Assembly (NCBI RefSeq): GCF_041537905.1
Contig: NZ_JBGRUO010000006.1
Location: 62,001-126,000, forward strand
From: Ruegeria_C sp041537905
GTDB lineage: Bacteria > Pseudomonadota > Alphaproteobacteria > Rhodobacterales > Rhodobacteraceae
Direction of reading: 5' to 3'
DNA length: 64,000 bases
Part shown: piece after piece, positions 35,148 through 44,680 of the stretch
Layout: each line of letters begins with the position of its first letter
Numbering within the stretch: position 1 is the first letter of the stretch
The notes under the pieces: model-generated
The model's input: only the letters and a program-made list of their open reading frames with translations
The model's database searches: none
What the model was told of the DNA's origin: nothing
Program-made: the position numbers and the translations under genes

Positions 35148-35159
35148 TTTTGCGCAAAA
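35148..35159. promoter_or_regulatory. 12-bp perfect palindrome upstream of the sensor kinase gene
   Basis: TTTTGCGCAAAA lies 26-37 bp before the kinase start, where a -10 region or an operator would be expected. It could be a binding site for the FDH response regulator (autoregulation) or another dimeric regulator; there is no direct evidence. Confidence 0.35.
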
Positions 35160-35184
35160 CAATCCGCTTTGATAGCGTGAGCGC

Positions 35185-37146
35185 ATGACCTCTGTCCGTT
35201 TCCGTCTGCTGATCCTGGCCCTCGCGCCCATGGTGCTGCTGATGCCGCTTCTGCTGTTTCTGGGCATGACGCGGTGGACGGCGGATTATGACGAGGTGCT
35301 GATTGCCAATGTCGAAAGCGATCTGAGAATTGCCGAGCAATATCTGTCACGGCTGATGGTTGAGACCGGTGATGAACTGCAGGCCGTTGCCGGTTCGGTG
35401 GAATTTGCACGAACCCCCCGGCCGGGCTTTGAGGCGTTCTTTGAAAAGAAGCGCGCGCAGCTTGAATTGGACTTTCTCTATTACCTACCGCGCGGCAAGG
35501 CCACCGGCACTTGGCCCGTCATCGAAAGCGCAGCACAGGGTCAGGGGCGGACCGAGATCGACATCTTCACTGGTGCGGCACTCAGTGCGATTGCTCCCGA
35601 CCTTGCCAGTCGCGCCCGCCTGCCACTGATCGAGACAGAGGCCGCCGTGCCCACCGACCGCGAAGTCGAAGATCGCGGCATGGTCATTCACTCCGCCACC
35701 CCAGTCCGCCTGCCCGGGCGCGATGGCGTGCTGGTGGGGGGCATCCTGCTGAACCGCAACCTCGGCTTTATCGATACGATCAACGCGCTGGTCTATCAGG
35801 ACGCGGTGGCGGGCGGGTCGCGACAAGGCACGGCCACCCTGTTTCTGGAAGATGTCCGCGTGTCGACCAATGTGCGCCTTTTCGAGGATGTGCGCGCCCT
35901 TGGCACCCGTGTGTCGGCAGCGGTCCGCGGGCAGGTGCTGGGCGAGGGGCAGACATGGCTCGACCGCGCATTTGTGGTCAATGACTGGTATATCTCGGGC
36001 TATCTGCCTCTGAGAGACAGTTTTGGGGACTATGTCGGCATGCTTTATGTCGGCGTTCTGGAACAGCCCTTCACCACCGCAAAGCGCAACGCCTTCCTTG
36101 CCATTCTCGCGGCGTTCGTGGCGGTGCTGCTGTTGTCGGCACCGGTATTCCTGCGGCTTGCCAAGGGCATCTTCGCCCCGCTCGAACGCATGATCCGCAC
36201 CATGGTTCAGGTGCAGCGCGGCAACCTGTCGGCGCGTAACGGACAGGTCGGCGCCAGCGGCGAGATCGAAGAAGTGGCCGGTCACCTTGACGATCTGCTG
36301 GACCAGATTCAGGAACGCGACCAGCGATTGAGATCCTGGAACGAGCAGTTGAACGAGCGCGTCGACAAGCGCACGGCAGAGCTGCAACGCGCCAATGAAA
36401 AGCTCGAAGAGACGTTTCGCCAGTTGGTGATGAGCGAAAAGCTGGCCTCGATCGGAGAAATCACCGCCGGTGTCGCCCATGAGATCAACAACCCTGTCGC
36501 GGTCATTCAGGGCAACATGGACGTCATCCGCGAGAGCCTGGGAGATAGCAGCGAAACGATCCGGACCGAGCTTGGCCTGGTCGACCGGCAAATCGCGCGG
36601 ATTCAGACCATCGTGGGTAAGCTGCTGCAATTCGCCCGACCCGGTGAGTTTGCCGATCTTGAACAGACGGTGCCGGTCAGCCCGGTGATCACCGACTGCC
36701 TGGTGCTGGTCAATCACGTCATTTCGCACGGCGATATCCGGGTCGAGACCCATCTGGACGCCGAGGTCGCGGTCCGCATCGATCCCGGTGAATTGCAACA
36801 GGTGCTGATCAATCTGATCATGAACGCGGTTCAGGCTATGGAAGAGCGCGGCGTGTTGACCCTGACATCGGCGGATGCCCAACGGGACGGGGTTGCCGGG
36901 GTGCGCATCACGGTGTCGGATACCGGGCCGGGCATCGCGCCAGAAGATGTCGATGACGTCTTTGCCCCCTTCTACACCACCAAACAGGCCGAGGGCACCG
37001 GTCTGGGCCTGTCGATTTCACAAACCCTGATTCAGCGGGCCGGAGGGTTGATCACGGCCCAAAACCAACCGGGCGGCGGTGCCCGGTTCGACGTCTGGCT
37101 ACCAGCCGCGTCCATAAAACCAACCCCGCTACGACAAGCGGTTTAG
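35185..37146 (+). CDS. Membrane sensor histidine kinase, probable partner of the FDH response regulator
   Basis: A 653-residue kinase of the NtrB/DctB type: membrane helix (about 7-28), a large periplasmic Cache-like sensor domain (to about 300), second helix (about 302-322), HAMP (to about 375), coiled coil, then HisKA with H432 in GVAHEINNPV and the HATPase domain (N-box NLIMNAVQAM, DTGPGIAPED, GTGLGLSIS). No other kinase or unpaired regulator is in the window, so I infer it phosphorylates the regulator at 18787-20136. The periplasmic signal may be formate or a related acid. It is divergent from tupBCA and convergent with the LysR gene. Confidence 0.9.
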   Translation: MTSVRFRLLILALAPMVLLMPLLLFLGMTRWTADYDEVLIANVESDLRIAEQYLSRLMVETGDELQAVAGSVEFARTPRPGFEAFFEKKRAQLELDFLYYLPRGKATGTWPVIESAAQGQGRTEIDIFTGAALSAIAPDLASRARLPLIETEAAVPTDREVEDRGMVIHSATPVRLPGRDGVLVGGILLNRNLGFIDTINALVYQDAVAGGSRQGTATLFLEDVRVSTNVRLFEDVRALGTRVSAAVRGQVLGEGQTWLDRAFVVNDWYISGYLPLRDSFGDYVGMLYVGVLEQPFTTAKRNAFLAILAAFVAVLLLSAPVFLRLAKGIFAPLERMIRTMVQVQRGNLSARNGQVGASGEIEEVAGHLDDLLDQIQERDQRLRSWNEQLNERVDKRTAELQRANEKLEETFRQLVMSEKLASIGEITAGVAHEINNPVAVIQGNMDVIRESLGDSSETIRTELGLVDRQIARIQTIVGKLLQFARPGEFADLEQTVPVSPVITDCLVLVNHVISHGDIRVETHLDAEVAVRIDPGELQQVLINLIMNAVQAMEERGVLTLTSADAQRDGVAGVRITVSDTGPGIAPEDVDDVFAPFYTTKQAEGTGLGLSISQTLIQRAGGLITAQNQPGGGARFDVWLPAASIKPTPLRQAV

Positions 37147-37268
37147 GTGGTCGATCCCCTGGCTTGACGCTGCAAACCGCTCCCTGAAACCGACGGGGGC
37201 CCTGTGAGGCAAGCCCGTCATGACCACGGCACGTGCTGAGCCCTCATGTCACTTGAGAGACAGAACGG

Positions 37269-38171
37269 CTATGACAGCATCATCTGGCTTCTGGCAAAAA
37301 TGTGATCGACAAAAAGGCGCACCTTCGGGTCTTGCAGCTTCTTGTGCGGATAGATGCATCCGAAAATCGTTGGTTGTGGCGGGGTGTCCGGCAGGACCTC
37401 GACCAGTCGCCCGCTCGACAGATGCTCGGCGACATCGAACCGTGGCTTGTTGACGATGCCGCGACCGGCAACGGCCCAATCGGTCAGGACATCGCCATCA
37501 TCGGCGTCAAACCTGCCACGCACCTCAAGCTTGACCGGGCCGGTCGGCGCGATCAGCGTCCAGAAATATTCCGGCGAGCGCGGGTATCGCAGCAGCAGGC
37601 AGTTGTGATTGAGGTGCAGTAGATCCTCTGGCGTCTCAGGCGTGCCGAAGTCCGCAAGATAGGTTGGGGACGCGCAGAGAACCCGCTCGCAATCGGCGAT
37701 CTTGCGCAGCTTCATGTTCGAATCCTGCGGCTGCCCGACAAAAAACGCCACATCCAGACCATCCGCCAGCATGTCGACCTTGCGGTCGGACAGCCGCATT
37801 CTCACCTCGGTTTCCGGGTAGGCATCAACAAAATCCGGTACAAGCGGCGCAACTATCCTGCGGCCCACGCCCAACGGGGCCGTGACGCGGATGGCGCCTC
37901 TGGGCCTGTCCGAGAAATTGGCAACTTTCGCCTCTGCCGTCTCCAACGCCAGCAGCACGCTCTTTGCCTCGTCATAGAAAACCGTACCAACCTCGGTGGG
38001 CGTGATCGACCGCGTGGTTCGGTTAAACAGCCGCACGCCAAGGCGTTTTTCCAACTCCTTGATACGTTTGCTGGCCACTGCGGGCGTAAGCCTGAGGTCA
38101 CGCCCGCCAGAGGTGATGCTGCCAAGCTCAACCACTCTGACAAAGACACGCAGGCTTTCTACATAGGACAT
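37269..38171 (-). CDS. LysR-family regulator of the xdh/purine genes
   Basis: A 300-residue LysR-type regulator: N-terminal winged helix-turn-helix (residues 1-60, GRDLRLTPAVASKRIKELE) and a C-terminal effector-binding domain. It is divergent from xdhA, with a 23-bp perfect palindrome between them, so it most likely controls the xdhABC-permease-guaD operon in response to a purine or purine-breakdown intermediate. It is clearly related to the second LysR at 56491-57411 along its whole length (for example both contain RLFxRTTRS and DDGDVLTDWA). It converges on the kinase gene, with a 122-bp gap. Confidence 0.92.
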   Translation of the reverse strand: MSYVESLRVFVRVVELGSITSGGRDLRLTPAVASKRIKELEKRLGVRLFNRTTRSITPTEVGTVFYDEAKSVLLALETAEAKVANFSDRPRGAIRVTAPLGVGRRIVAPLVPDFVDAYPETEVRMRLSDRKVDMLADGLDVAFFVGQPQDSNMKLRKIADCERVLCASPTYLADFGTPETPEDLLHLNHNCLLLRYPRSPEYFWTLIAPTGPVKLEVRGRFDADDGDVLTDWAVAGRGIVNKPRFDVAEHLSSGRLVEVLPDTPPQPTIFGCIYPHKKLQDPKVRLFVDHIFARSQMMLS

Positions 38172-38226
38172 TCTTGATCACGCCTTGTGCAAACTCAGCG
38201 CAGGCAGGTTGCCCTGTTCCGCGCTG

Positions 38227-38249
38227 ACTTTCAACAAAGTGTTGAAAGT
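38227..38249. promoter_or_regulatory. 23-bp perfect palindrome between LysR and xdhA (operator)
   Basis: ACTTTCAACA (38227-38236) and TGTTGAAAGT (38240-38249) are exact inverted copies around AAG, 94 bp upstream of xdhA and 56 bp upstream of the LysR start. A divergent LysR/target pair with a palindrome in this position is the standard layout for a LysR recognition site. Confidence 0.75.
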
Positions 38250-38342
38250 ATTTGCCGTTTGCAGCGGTTTTTTACCGTAATGGGTCGTTCTAGAGTGCCT
38301 TGGACGTGACGTTTTGCAACCAGGCAGCGGGAAACGACGAAG

Positions 38343-39806
38343 ATGGCGCATCGCAGTGAGATACGATTTGTACTGAACGGTCGGGATGTTTCGGTCAGCG
38401 ATGTCGGCGCAAGCCAGACGCTGCTCGACTATCTGCGGCTGGAGCGCCGCCTGACCGGCACCAAGGAGGGCTGTGCCGAGGGCGATTGTGGTGCCTGCAC
38501 CGTTCTCGTTGGACGGCTGAGCGACGCTGGCCTGACCTACGCCCCCGTCAATGCCTGCATCCGGTTTCTGGCCTCTATCGATGGCTGCCATGTGGTGACA
38601 GTCGAATATCTGTCAGGGCCTGACGGGCGGTTGCACCCGGTTCAGCAAGCCATGATCGATCACCATGGCAGCCAGTGCGGATTTTGCACGCCGGGCTTTG
38701 TCATGTCGCTTTATGCGCTCTGGATGGAGACCGCCGAACCCTCCGAGGCGCAGGTTGAAACCGCGCTGCAGGGCAATCTGTGCCGCTGCACCGGGTATGA
38801 GCCGATCATCCGCGCCGCTGTCGCCGTCAACCGCTATGGATCGCCAGCCGCTGATCATCTGAATAAGGAGCGTGACGCCATCACAGCCCGCCTGCAAGCG
38901 CTGCAGGACGGTAAGCGAGTTGTGTCGGGCCCTGAGAACAACCTCAGCATTCTGCCCTCGGACGTGGATGACTTCGCCGATTGCCTTCTCAACTATCCCG
39001 AGGCGACGATTGTCGCGGGGGCCACGGATGTCGGCCTCTGGGTAACCAAATTCCTGCGCAATATCGGCCCGGCGATCTTCATCGGTCACTTGAACGACCT
39101 GAAGAACGTCGAACGCCAAGGCAACGACCTGTTGATCGGTGCCGGGGCAAGCTATACCGACTGTCAGGACGCGCTGTCCCGGCATCTGCCGCATCTTTCA
39201 ACCTATTGGGACCGCATTGCCGGATGGCAGGTGCGCAATATGGGCACCGTGGGCGGCAATATCGCAAACGGTTCGCCAATTGGGGACACCCCGCCAGTCC
39301 TGATCGCACTGGGAGCTGAGATCACCCTGCGGCGGGGGTCCGAGCGCCGGACTCTGCCGCTGGAGGCGTTCTTTGTCGGTTACGGCAAACAGGACCGGCA
39401 ATCCGGAGAATTCGTCCAAACCATCCGCATTCCGCTTCCCGAGCCGAACCAGCACAACGCGGCCTACAAGATCTCAAAACGGCGAGACGAGGACATCTCC
39501 TCCGTCGCGGTGGGGATCAACGTGAGCGTCACCGATGGCATTATCACCACCTGCCGCATCGCCTTTGGCGGCATGGCCGCCACCCCAAAACGCGCCGCTG
39601 CAACCGAGCGGGCCCTAATCGGCCAGATCTGGTCAGAAGCCGCATTTGATAGGGCCGCCGCTACGCTTTCACAGGATTTCACACCGCTCAGCGATTGGCG
39701 GGCCTCGTCCGACTACCGGATGCTGTCTGCCCAGAACCTGCTGCGCCGGTTCTTCCTTGAACATGACGCCGCAACCACAACCCCCATTCAACTGGCCTCG
39801 GCCTGA
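38343..39806 (+). CDS. xdhA: Xanthine dehydrogenase small subunit XdhA (FeS and FAD)
   Basis: A 487-residue subunit: plant-type [2Fe-2S] domain (CAEGDCGACTVLV near 43-55), a second helical [2Fe-2S] domain (SQCGFCTPG and NLCRCTGYEP, about 107-150), then an FAD-binding domain starting near 200 (VAGATDVGLWV). It accepts electrons from the molybdenum site in XdhB and reduces NAD. First gene of the rightward xdhABC-permease-guaD operon, 18 bp before xdhB. Confidence 0.95.
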   Translation: MAHRSEIRFVLNGRDVSVSDVGASQTLLDYLRLERRLTGTKEGCAEGDCGACTVLVGRLSDAGLTYAPVNACIRFLASIDGCHVVTVEYLSGPDGRLHPVQQAMIDHHGSQCGFCTPGFVMSLYALWMETAEPSEAQVETALQGNLCRCTGYEPIIRAAVAVNRYGSPAADHLNKERDAITARLQALQDGKRVVSGPENNLSILPSDVDDFADCLLNYPEATIVAGATDVGLWVTKFLRNIGPAIFIGHLNDLKNVERQGNDLLIGAGASYTDCQDALSRHLPHLSTYWDRIAGWQVRNMGTVGGNIANGSPIGDTPPVLIALGAEITLRRGSERRTLPLEAFFVGYGKQDRQSGEFVQTIRIPLPEPNQHNAAYKISKRRDEDISSVAVGINVSVTDGIITTCRIAFGGMAATPKRAAATERALIGQIWSEAAFDRAAATLSQDFTPLSDWRASSDYRMLSAQNLLRRFFLEHDAATTTPIQLASA

Positions 39807-39823
39807 AAGAAGGAGACGATCAG

Positions 39824-42142
39824 ATGAAAGACAACGTTTCCGTCCAGGGTACCGCCCATAGTGATCGCATTCACGACAGCGCCATCAAGCACGTCACAGG
39901 CCGTGCGGATTACACCGATGATATCGCGCTGCCCGCAGGCGCGCTGCATGCGTATTTGGGCGTTTCGGATGTGGCCCATGCCACGCTGAAGGGCATCGAC
40001 CTGGCCGCAGTTCGGGCCGCACCCGGTGTGGTCGGCGTATTGACGGCAGAGGACGTCCCAGGCGTGAACGATATCAGCCCCACTGGGCTGAACGACGAGC
40101 CGGTCTTTCCCACCGACAATATCCAGTTTCACGGCCAGCCGCTGTTTGCGGTCATCGCCGAGACCCGCGATGCAGCCCGGCGCGCGGCGGAGCTGGCAAA
40201 GGTTGACTGTGACGTGCTGCCCCATGCGCTCGACCCGATTGCCGCGCAGGATGCCGGGTGTCCTTATGTGACCAAACCGCTCAAGCTTGAACGCGGTGAC
40301 ATTGCGCCCGCCTTCAAGACCGCGCCGCACCGCATCAAAGGCCGGATGAATGTGGGCGGCCAGGATCACATGTATCTCGAAGGCCATATCGCCTTTGCCA
40401 TCCCGGGCGAAGACGATGAGGTTGTTGTGCAATGCTCGACCCAGCACCCCTCCGAGGCGCAGCATATGGTGGCGCATGTTCTGGGCGTACCCTCAAATGC
40501 CGTGGTGGTGAATGTGCGGCGCATGGGCGGGGGGTTCGGCGGCAAGGAAAGCCAGATGAACCTGTTCTGCGCCGTCGCCGCGATTGCCGCCAAGAAGTGG
40601 AACCGTGCGGTCAAAATCCGCCCCGACCGCGATCAGGACATGACCGCAACCGGCAAGCGGCATGATTTTGTGATCGACTATGACGTGGCCTTTGACGATG
40701 CCGGACGGATCGAGGCGGTGGATGGCAGCTTTGCCGCCCGTTGCGGGTTTTCGGCCGATCTGTCCGGACCGGTGACCGACCGCGCGCTGTTTCATGCCGA
40801 CAACGCCTATTTCTACCCCAATGTGCGCCTGACCAGCCATCCGATGAAGACCAACACGGTGTCGAACACGGCTTTCCGTGGCTTTGGTGGTCCGCAGGGC
40901 GTGATCGCGGCGGAACGCATCATCGAAGAGATCGCCTATGCCACCGGTCAGGACCCGCTGGATGTGCGCAAGGCCAATTTCTATGGCGGCGAGGGTCGCG
41001 ATCTGACGCCGTATCACCAGACGGTTGAGGACAACATTTTGGACCGATTGGTGTCTGAGCTGGAAGACAGTGCGGACTATCGCAAGCGGCGGCAGGATAT
41101 CATCGCCTTCAACGCCAACTCACCGGTTCTGAAAAAGGGCATCGCGCTGACGCCGGTGAAATTCGGCATCTCCTTCACCGCCACTTGGTACAATCAGGCC
41201 GGTGCGCTGGTGCATGTCTATAATGACGGCTCGATCCACCTCAATCACGGCGGCACCGAGATGGGGCAAGGCTTGAATACCAAGGTCGCCCAGATTGTCG
41301 CAGAAGCATTCCAGGTGGATATCGATCGGATCAAGATCACCAAAACCACAACCGAGAAGGTGCCAAACACCTCCGCCACGGCGGCTTCCAGCGGGACCGA
41401 CCTGAATGGGATGGCCGCACTGGATGCGGTCAAACAGATTCAGGCGCGTCTGGTCGATTTTGCAGTCAAAAAATGGGAGGTCGCCCCCGAAGAAGTGCTG
41501 TTCCGCGCCAATGAGGTTCATGTGGGCGCGGAGACCATCCCCTTCGATACCTTCATCAAACAGGCCTATCTGGCGCGGATACAGCTCTCTGCTGCGGGCT
41601 TCTACAAGACCCCGAAAATCCACTGGGACCGGGACAAGGGACAAGGACGTCCGTTCTACTATTATTCCTATGGCGCGGCCTGTTCCGAAGTGACCATCGA
41701 CACGCTGACCGGCGAATACCGGGTTGAACGTACCGACCTCTTGCACGATGTCGGGCGCTCACTGAACCCGGCCCTGGACAAGGGTCAGGTCGAAGGGGCG
41801 TTTGTTCAGGGGATGGGCTGGCTCACCACCGAGGAACTGTGGTGGGACGACGCAGGCCGCCTGCGGACCCACGCGCCCTCGACCTACAAGATCCCCTTGG
41901 CGTCGGACCGGCCGCGGGTCTTCAACGTGAATCTCGCCGATTGGTCGGAAAACCGCGAGTTGACGATCAAGCGCTCCAAAGCCGTGGGCGAGCCCCCCTT
42001 CATGCTGGGCATCTCGGTGTTCGAGGCGCTGTCGATGGCAGTTGCTTCGCTCGCCGACTACAAAACCTGCCCGCGCCTGGACGCGCCCGCCACGCCTGAA
42101 CGCGTGTTGATGGCTGTCAACCGGCTCAGAGACGGGGGATAG
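39824..42142 (+). CDS. xdhB: Xanthine dehydrogenase molybdopterin subunit XdhB
   Basis: The 772-residue catalytic subunit hydroxylates hypoxanthine to xanthine and xanthine to urate. Family motifs are in order: GQDHMYLEGH, RRMGGGFGGKES, AFRGFGGPQG, GGTEMGQGLNTK, and the C-terminal GEPPFMLG whose Glu is the base catalyst. GAAGGAGA precedes the ATG. It depends on XdhC for cofactor sulfuration. Confidence 0.96.
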   Translation: MKDNVSVQGTAHSDRIHDSAIKHVTGRADYTDDIALPAGALHAYLGVSDVAHATLKGIDLAAVRAAPGVVGVLTAEDVPGVNDISPTGLNDEPVFPTDNIQFHGQPLFAVIAETRDAARRAAELAKVDCDVLPHALDPIAAQDAGCPYVTKPLKLERGDIAPAFKTAPHRIKGRMNVGGQDHMYLEGHIAFAIPGEDDEVVVQCSTQHPSEAQHMVAHVLGVPSNAVVVNVRRMGGGFGGKESQMNLFCAVAAIAAKKWNRAVKIRPDRDQDMTATGKRHDFVIDYDVAFDDAGRIEAVDGSFAARCGFSADLSGPVTDRALFHADNAYFYPNVRLTSHPMKTNTVSNTAFRGFGGPQGVIAAERIIEEIAYATGQDPLDVRKANFYGGEGRDLTPYHQTVEDNILDRLVSELEDSADYRKRRQDIIAFNANSPVLKKGIALTPVKFGISFTATWYNQAGALVHVYNDGSIHLNHGGTEMGQGLNTKVAQIVAEAFQVDIDRIKITKTTTEKVPNTSATAASSGTDLNGMAALDAVKQIQARLVDFAVKKWEVAPEEVLFRANEVHVGAETIPFDTFIKQAYLARIQLSAAGFYKTPKIHWDRDKGQGRPFYYYSYGAACSEVTIDTLTGEYRVERTDLLHDVGRSLNPALDKGQVEGAFVQGMGWLTTEELWWDDAGRLRTHAPSTYKIPLASDRPRVFNVNLADWSENRELTIKRSKAVGEPPFMLGISVFEALSMAVASLADYKTCPRLDAPATPERVLMAVNRLRDGG

Positions 42143-42145
42143 GAT

Positions 42146-43027
42146 ATGGCCCGCTCTTCGAAATCCTTGTCGGCCTTTCTGCAGGTCCAAGGCCCGGTGA
42201 TCCGCATCTCGCTGACGCGGGTGCGGGGCTCGTCGCCGCGCAACGAAGGCACCGAGATGTTTGTTGCGGCGCAGGGGCTGTGGGGCACCATTGGGGGCGG
42301 GCAGCTGGAGCATCTCGCCATCGAACAGGCCCGCGACATGCTGCATGCGGGCATCCTGAACAAAGACATGGACGTGCCGTTGGGTCCAGAGATCGGGCAA
42401 TGCTGCGGCGGGCGGGTGGAACTCTCGCTGTCGCGCATGCGCCCGTCGGACAAGCGCGCCGCTAAGTCGCGTGCGCAAAGCTCCGACGCGGCCCTGCCTC
42501 ACATCTATGTCATGGGCGGCGGCCATGTCGGGCGGGCGCTGGCGGACCTGTTCCAGCATCTGCCGGTGCGCTGCATTGTCATCGACACGCGCGCACAGGA
42601 AATCGAGCTGTGCCAGGCCGATGTAGAATGCCGCGTCAGCGCCATCCCCGAGGTCGACATCATGACCGCCCCAAAGGACAGCGCTTTCATCGTCCTGACC
42701 CATGATCACGGTCTCGATTTCCTGCTGGCCTCGGCGGCGCTGGAGCGTGGCGACGCGCGCTACGTGGGCATGATCGGATCGGCCACCAAACGGACCAAGT
42801 TCCGCAACTGGGCGCACAAGCATTGCGACGGCCAGACAATCGAGCATCTGAACTGCCCCATCGGGGCGAGCGGCAGCCGCGACAAGCGGCCCAGCGTCAT
42901 TGCCTCCTTCGTGGTGGCCGAAGTGATGGCTGAATTGACCTCTGAAACTGCCGCAACCGCCCCTTACGGGGCACTCGACGCATGTGCATCGGGACATCAC
43001 CAAGGCCAGCAAGGGATTTCGGGCTGA
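42146..43027 (+). CDS. xdhC: Xanthine dehydrogenase accessory protein XdhC
   Basis: A 293-residue XdhC/CoxI protein that binds molybdenum cofactor and promotes its sulfuration and insertion into XdhB. The N-terminal domain carries RVRGSSPRNEGTEM and the GTIGGGQLEHLAI segment; the C-terminal Rossmann-like domain has GGGHVGRALADLF and MIGSATKRTKFRNW. Three bases after xdhB. In Rhodobacter this chaperone is required for active XDH; the role here is by homology. Confidence 0.95.
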   Translation: MARSSKSLSAFLQVQGPVIRISLTRVRGSSPRNEGTEMFVAAQGLWGTIGGGQLEHLAIEQARDMLHAGILNKDMDVPLGPEIGQCCGGRVELSLSRMRPSDKRAAKSRAQSSDAALPHIYVMGGGHVGRALADLFQHLPVRCIVIDTRAQEIELCQADVECRVSAIPEVDIMTAPKDSAFIVLTHDHGLDFLLASAALERGDARYVGMIGSATKRTKFRNWAHKHCDGQTIEHLNCPIGASGSRDKRPSVIASFVVAEVMAELTSETAATAPYGALDACASGHHQGQQGISG

Positions 43028-43071
43028 ATTCGCCGGAACGAGGGCTGGTTCCATCAGAGGAGGAGACCGTC

Positions 43072-44673
43072 ATGGACGGGAGGACCTACGACTACAAGCT
43101 GTTCACACGCAGCGATTTCAGCGCCTTCTGGGCGCTGTTCACCGATAACCTTGTCAATCTGCTGATCCTGTCCGGGGTCTGTCAGTTCGTATTTCAGATG
43201 CCCGCCGAGATCGTATTCGGCCGCATCGTTCCCGGTGCCGCCATCGCAATTCTGGCCGGTGTCGCCGTTTATACCTACATGGCCAAATGGGCCGCAAAAG
43301 CGCAGGGCAAGGATGTAACCGCCCTGCCCTATGGCATCTCGACGCCGGTAATGTTCGTCTATCTCTTCGGGGTGATCGGGCCGATCTACTGGGCCACACA
43401 AGACCCGCTGCTGGCCTGGCAAGTCGGCATCGGTGCAGGCTTCATGGGCGGCATTGTGGCGGCTCTCGGGGCCGTCGTCGGCCCGTTCCTCAAGCGTATC
43501 ACGCCGCGGGCGGGGATGCTGGGTACGCTCTGCGGTATCGCGCTGGTCTTCATCGGGTCGGTGCCGCTTGCGGAGATCTTCGAGCATCCGATCATCGGCT
43601 TCACGTCATTGCTCTTCATCCTGTGGGGGCTGATCGGACGGTTCCGTCTGCCGGGCAACATCCCTGCCGGTCTGGTCGCAATCGGCGCAGGTACGATCAT
43701 CGCGCTCGTGTTGGGAGAGGCCAAACTCGACGTCAGCGGCATCGGGTTCTATCCCCCAATTCCCTATTTTGGCGATCTGATTGTCGGGGTGCAGTATCTC
43801 TTTACCAATCCCGAGCTGTTCCTCGTCCTGATCCCGGTGCAGATCTACAACTTCATCGAGACCATGAACAACGTGGAATCCGCCGAAGCGGCGGGCGATC
43901 ACTATCCGGTTGGTCTGTGCCAGGTCACCGATGGTGCGGGCACCATGATCGGCGCTCTGTTCGGCTCGCCCTTCCCCACCACGGTCTATATCGGGCACCC
44001 GGCCTATAAGCGTCTGGATGCACATGCGGGCTATATCGTCGGGGTTGCTCTCGTGATCGCCGCAGCGGCCTTCCTTGGGTTCCTGTCCTTCCTGGCGGGT
44101 CTCATTCCGATTGCTGCCGCCGCGCCGGTGCTGGTCTTTGTCTCGGTCAGCCTGATCACCAACACCGCCTGGGCGGTAAAGCCACTGCATATGGCAGCCG
44201 TGTCCTTTGCCATCCTACCGCATATCTCAGCGTTCCTGATGGTCAAATGGGGGTCGTTGATGAATGCCCTGCGCAGTTCCGGCGTCGAAGGTCTGCCCGC
44301 GCTTGGCGATGAAGGACTGACCGCAGCGTTGCTGATGGAAGGCGCGCATTACGAGGGCCATCTGGCGCTGAGCCAGGGCGCCATTCTGACCGGCCTGATC
44401 TGGGGCGCGATCGTGGCGGACGTGATCGACGGACGGTTCCGCATGGCGGGTAGCTTTGCCATCGCGGCGGCAGTGATGTCCTCTATCGGGGTGATCCATT
44501 CTTTCACGCTGCAGGCCCCGCAACTGGACGGGATCACCATCGGCTATCTGATCATCGGCGCGTTCCTGTATCTCTACCCGATGCTCGTGCCGAAGGAAGA
44601 TCTGGAACATCGGGTCATCGTCCCTGATGAGCCTGACATGATCGACGACGACACGCCTGCGCAACAGGCCTAA
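43072..44673 (+). CDS. NCS2-like xanthine/uracil-family permease
   Basis: A 533-residue membrane protein with about 12-14 helices, of the xanthine/uracil permease superfamily. Motifs include DNLVNLLILSGVCQFVF near the start, LPYGISTPV, and IYNFIETMNNVESAEAAGD in the substrate region. It probably imports xanthine, guanine or a related purine to feed XdhAB and GuaD. The ATG at 43072 has GAGGAGGAG upstream; a longer frame from 42982 runs inside xdhC. The C-terminus is acidic (DEPDMIDDD). Confidence 0.9.
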   Translation: MDGRTYDYKLFTRSDFSAFWALFTDNLVNLLILSGVCQFVFQMPAEIVFGRIVPGAAIAILAGVAVYTYMAKWAAKAQGKDVTALPYGISTPVMFVYLFGVIGPIYWATQDPLLAWQVGIGAGFMGGIVAALGAVVGPFLKRITPRAGMLGTLCGIALVFIGSVPLAEIFEHPIIGFTSLLFILWGLIGRFRLPGNIPAGLVAIGAGTIIALVLGEAKLDVSGIGFYPPIPYFGDLIVGVQYLFTNPELFLVLIPVQIYNFIETMNNVESAEAAGDHYPVGLCQVTDGAGTMIGALFGSPFPTTVYIGHPAYKRLDAHAGYIVGVALVIAAAAFLGFLSFLAGLIPIAAAAPVLVFVSVSLITNTAWAVKPLHMAAVSFAILPHISAFLMVKWGSLMNALRSSGVEGLPALGDEGLTAALLMEGAHYEGHLALSQGAILTGLIWGAIVADVIDGRFRMAGSFAIAAAVMSSIGVIHSFTLQAPQLDGITIGYLIIGAFLYLYPMLVPKEDLEHRVIVPDEPDMIDDDTPAQQA

Positions 44674-44680
44674 GCGCAGA

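Noticed and set aside
37192..37219. GACGGG/CCCGTC repeat after the kinase gene as a terminator
   Set aside because: Six-base stem with a 16-base loop and no T-tract; too weak to call.
41759..43054. 431-codon reverse frame opposite xdhB/xdhC
   Set aside because: Antisense shadow of two clear genes; no domain or ribosome site.
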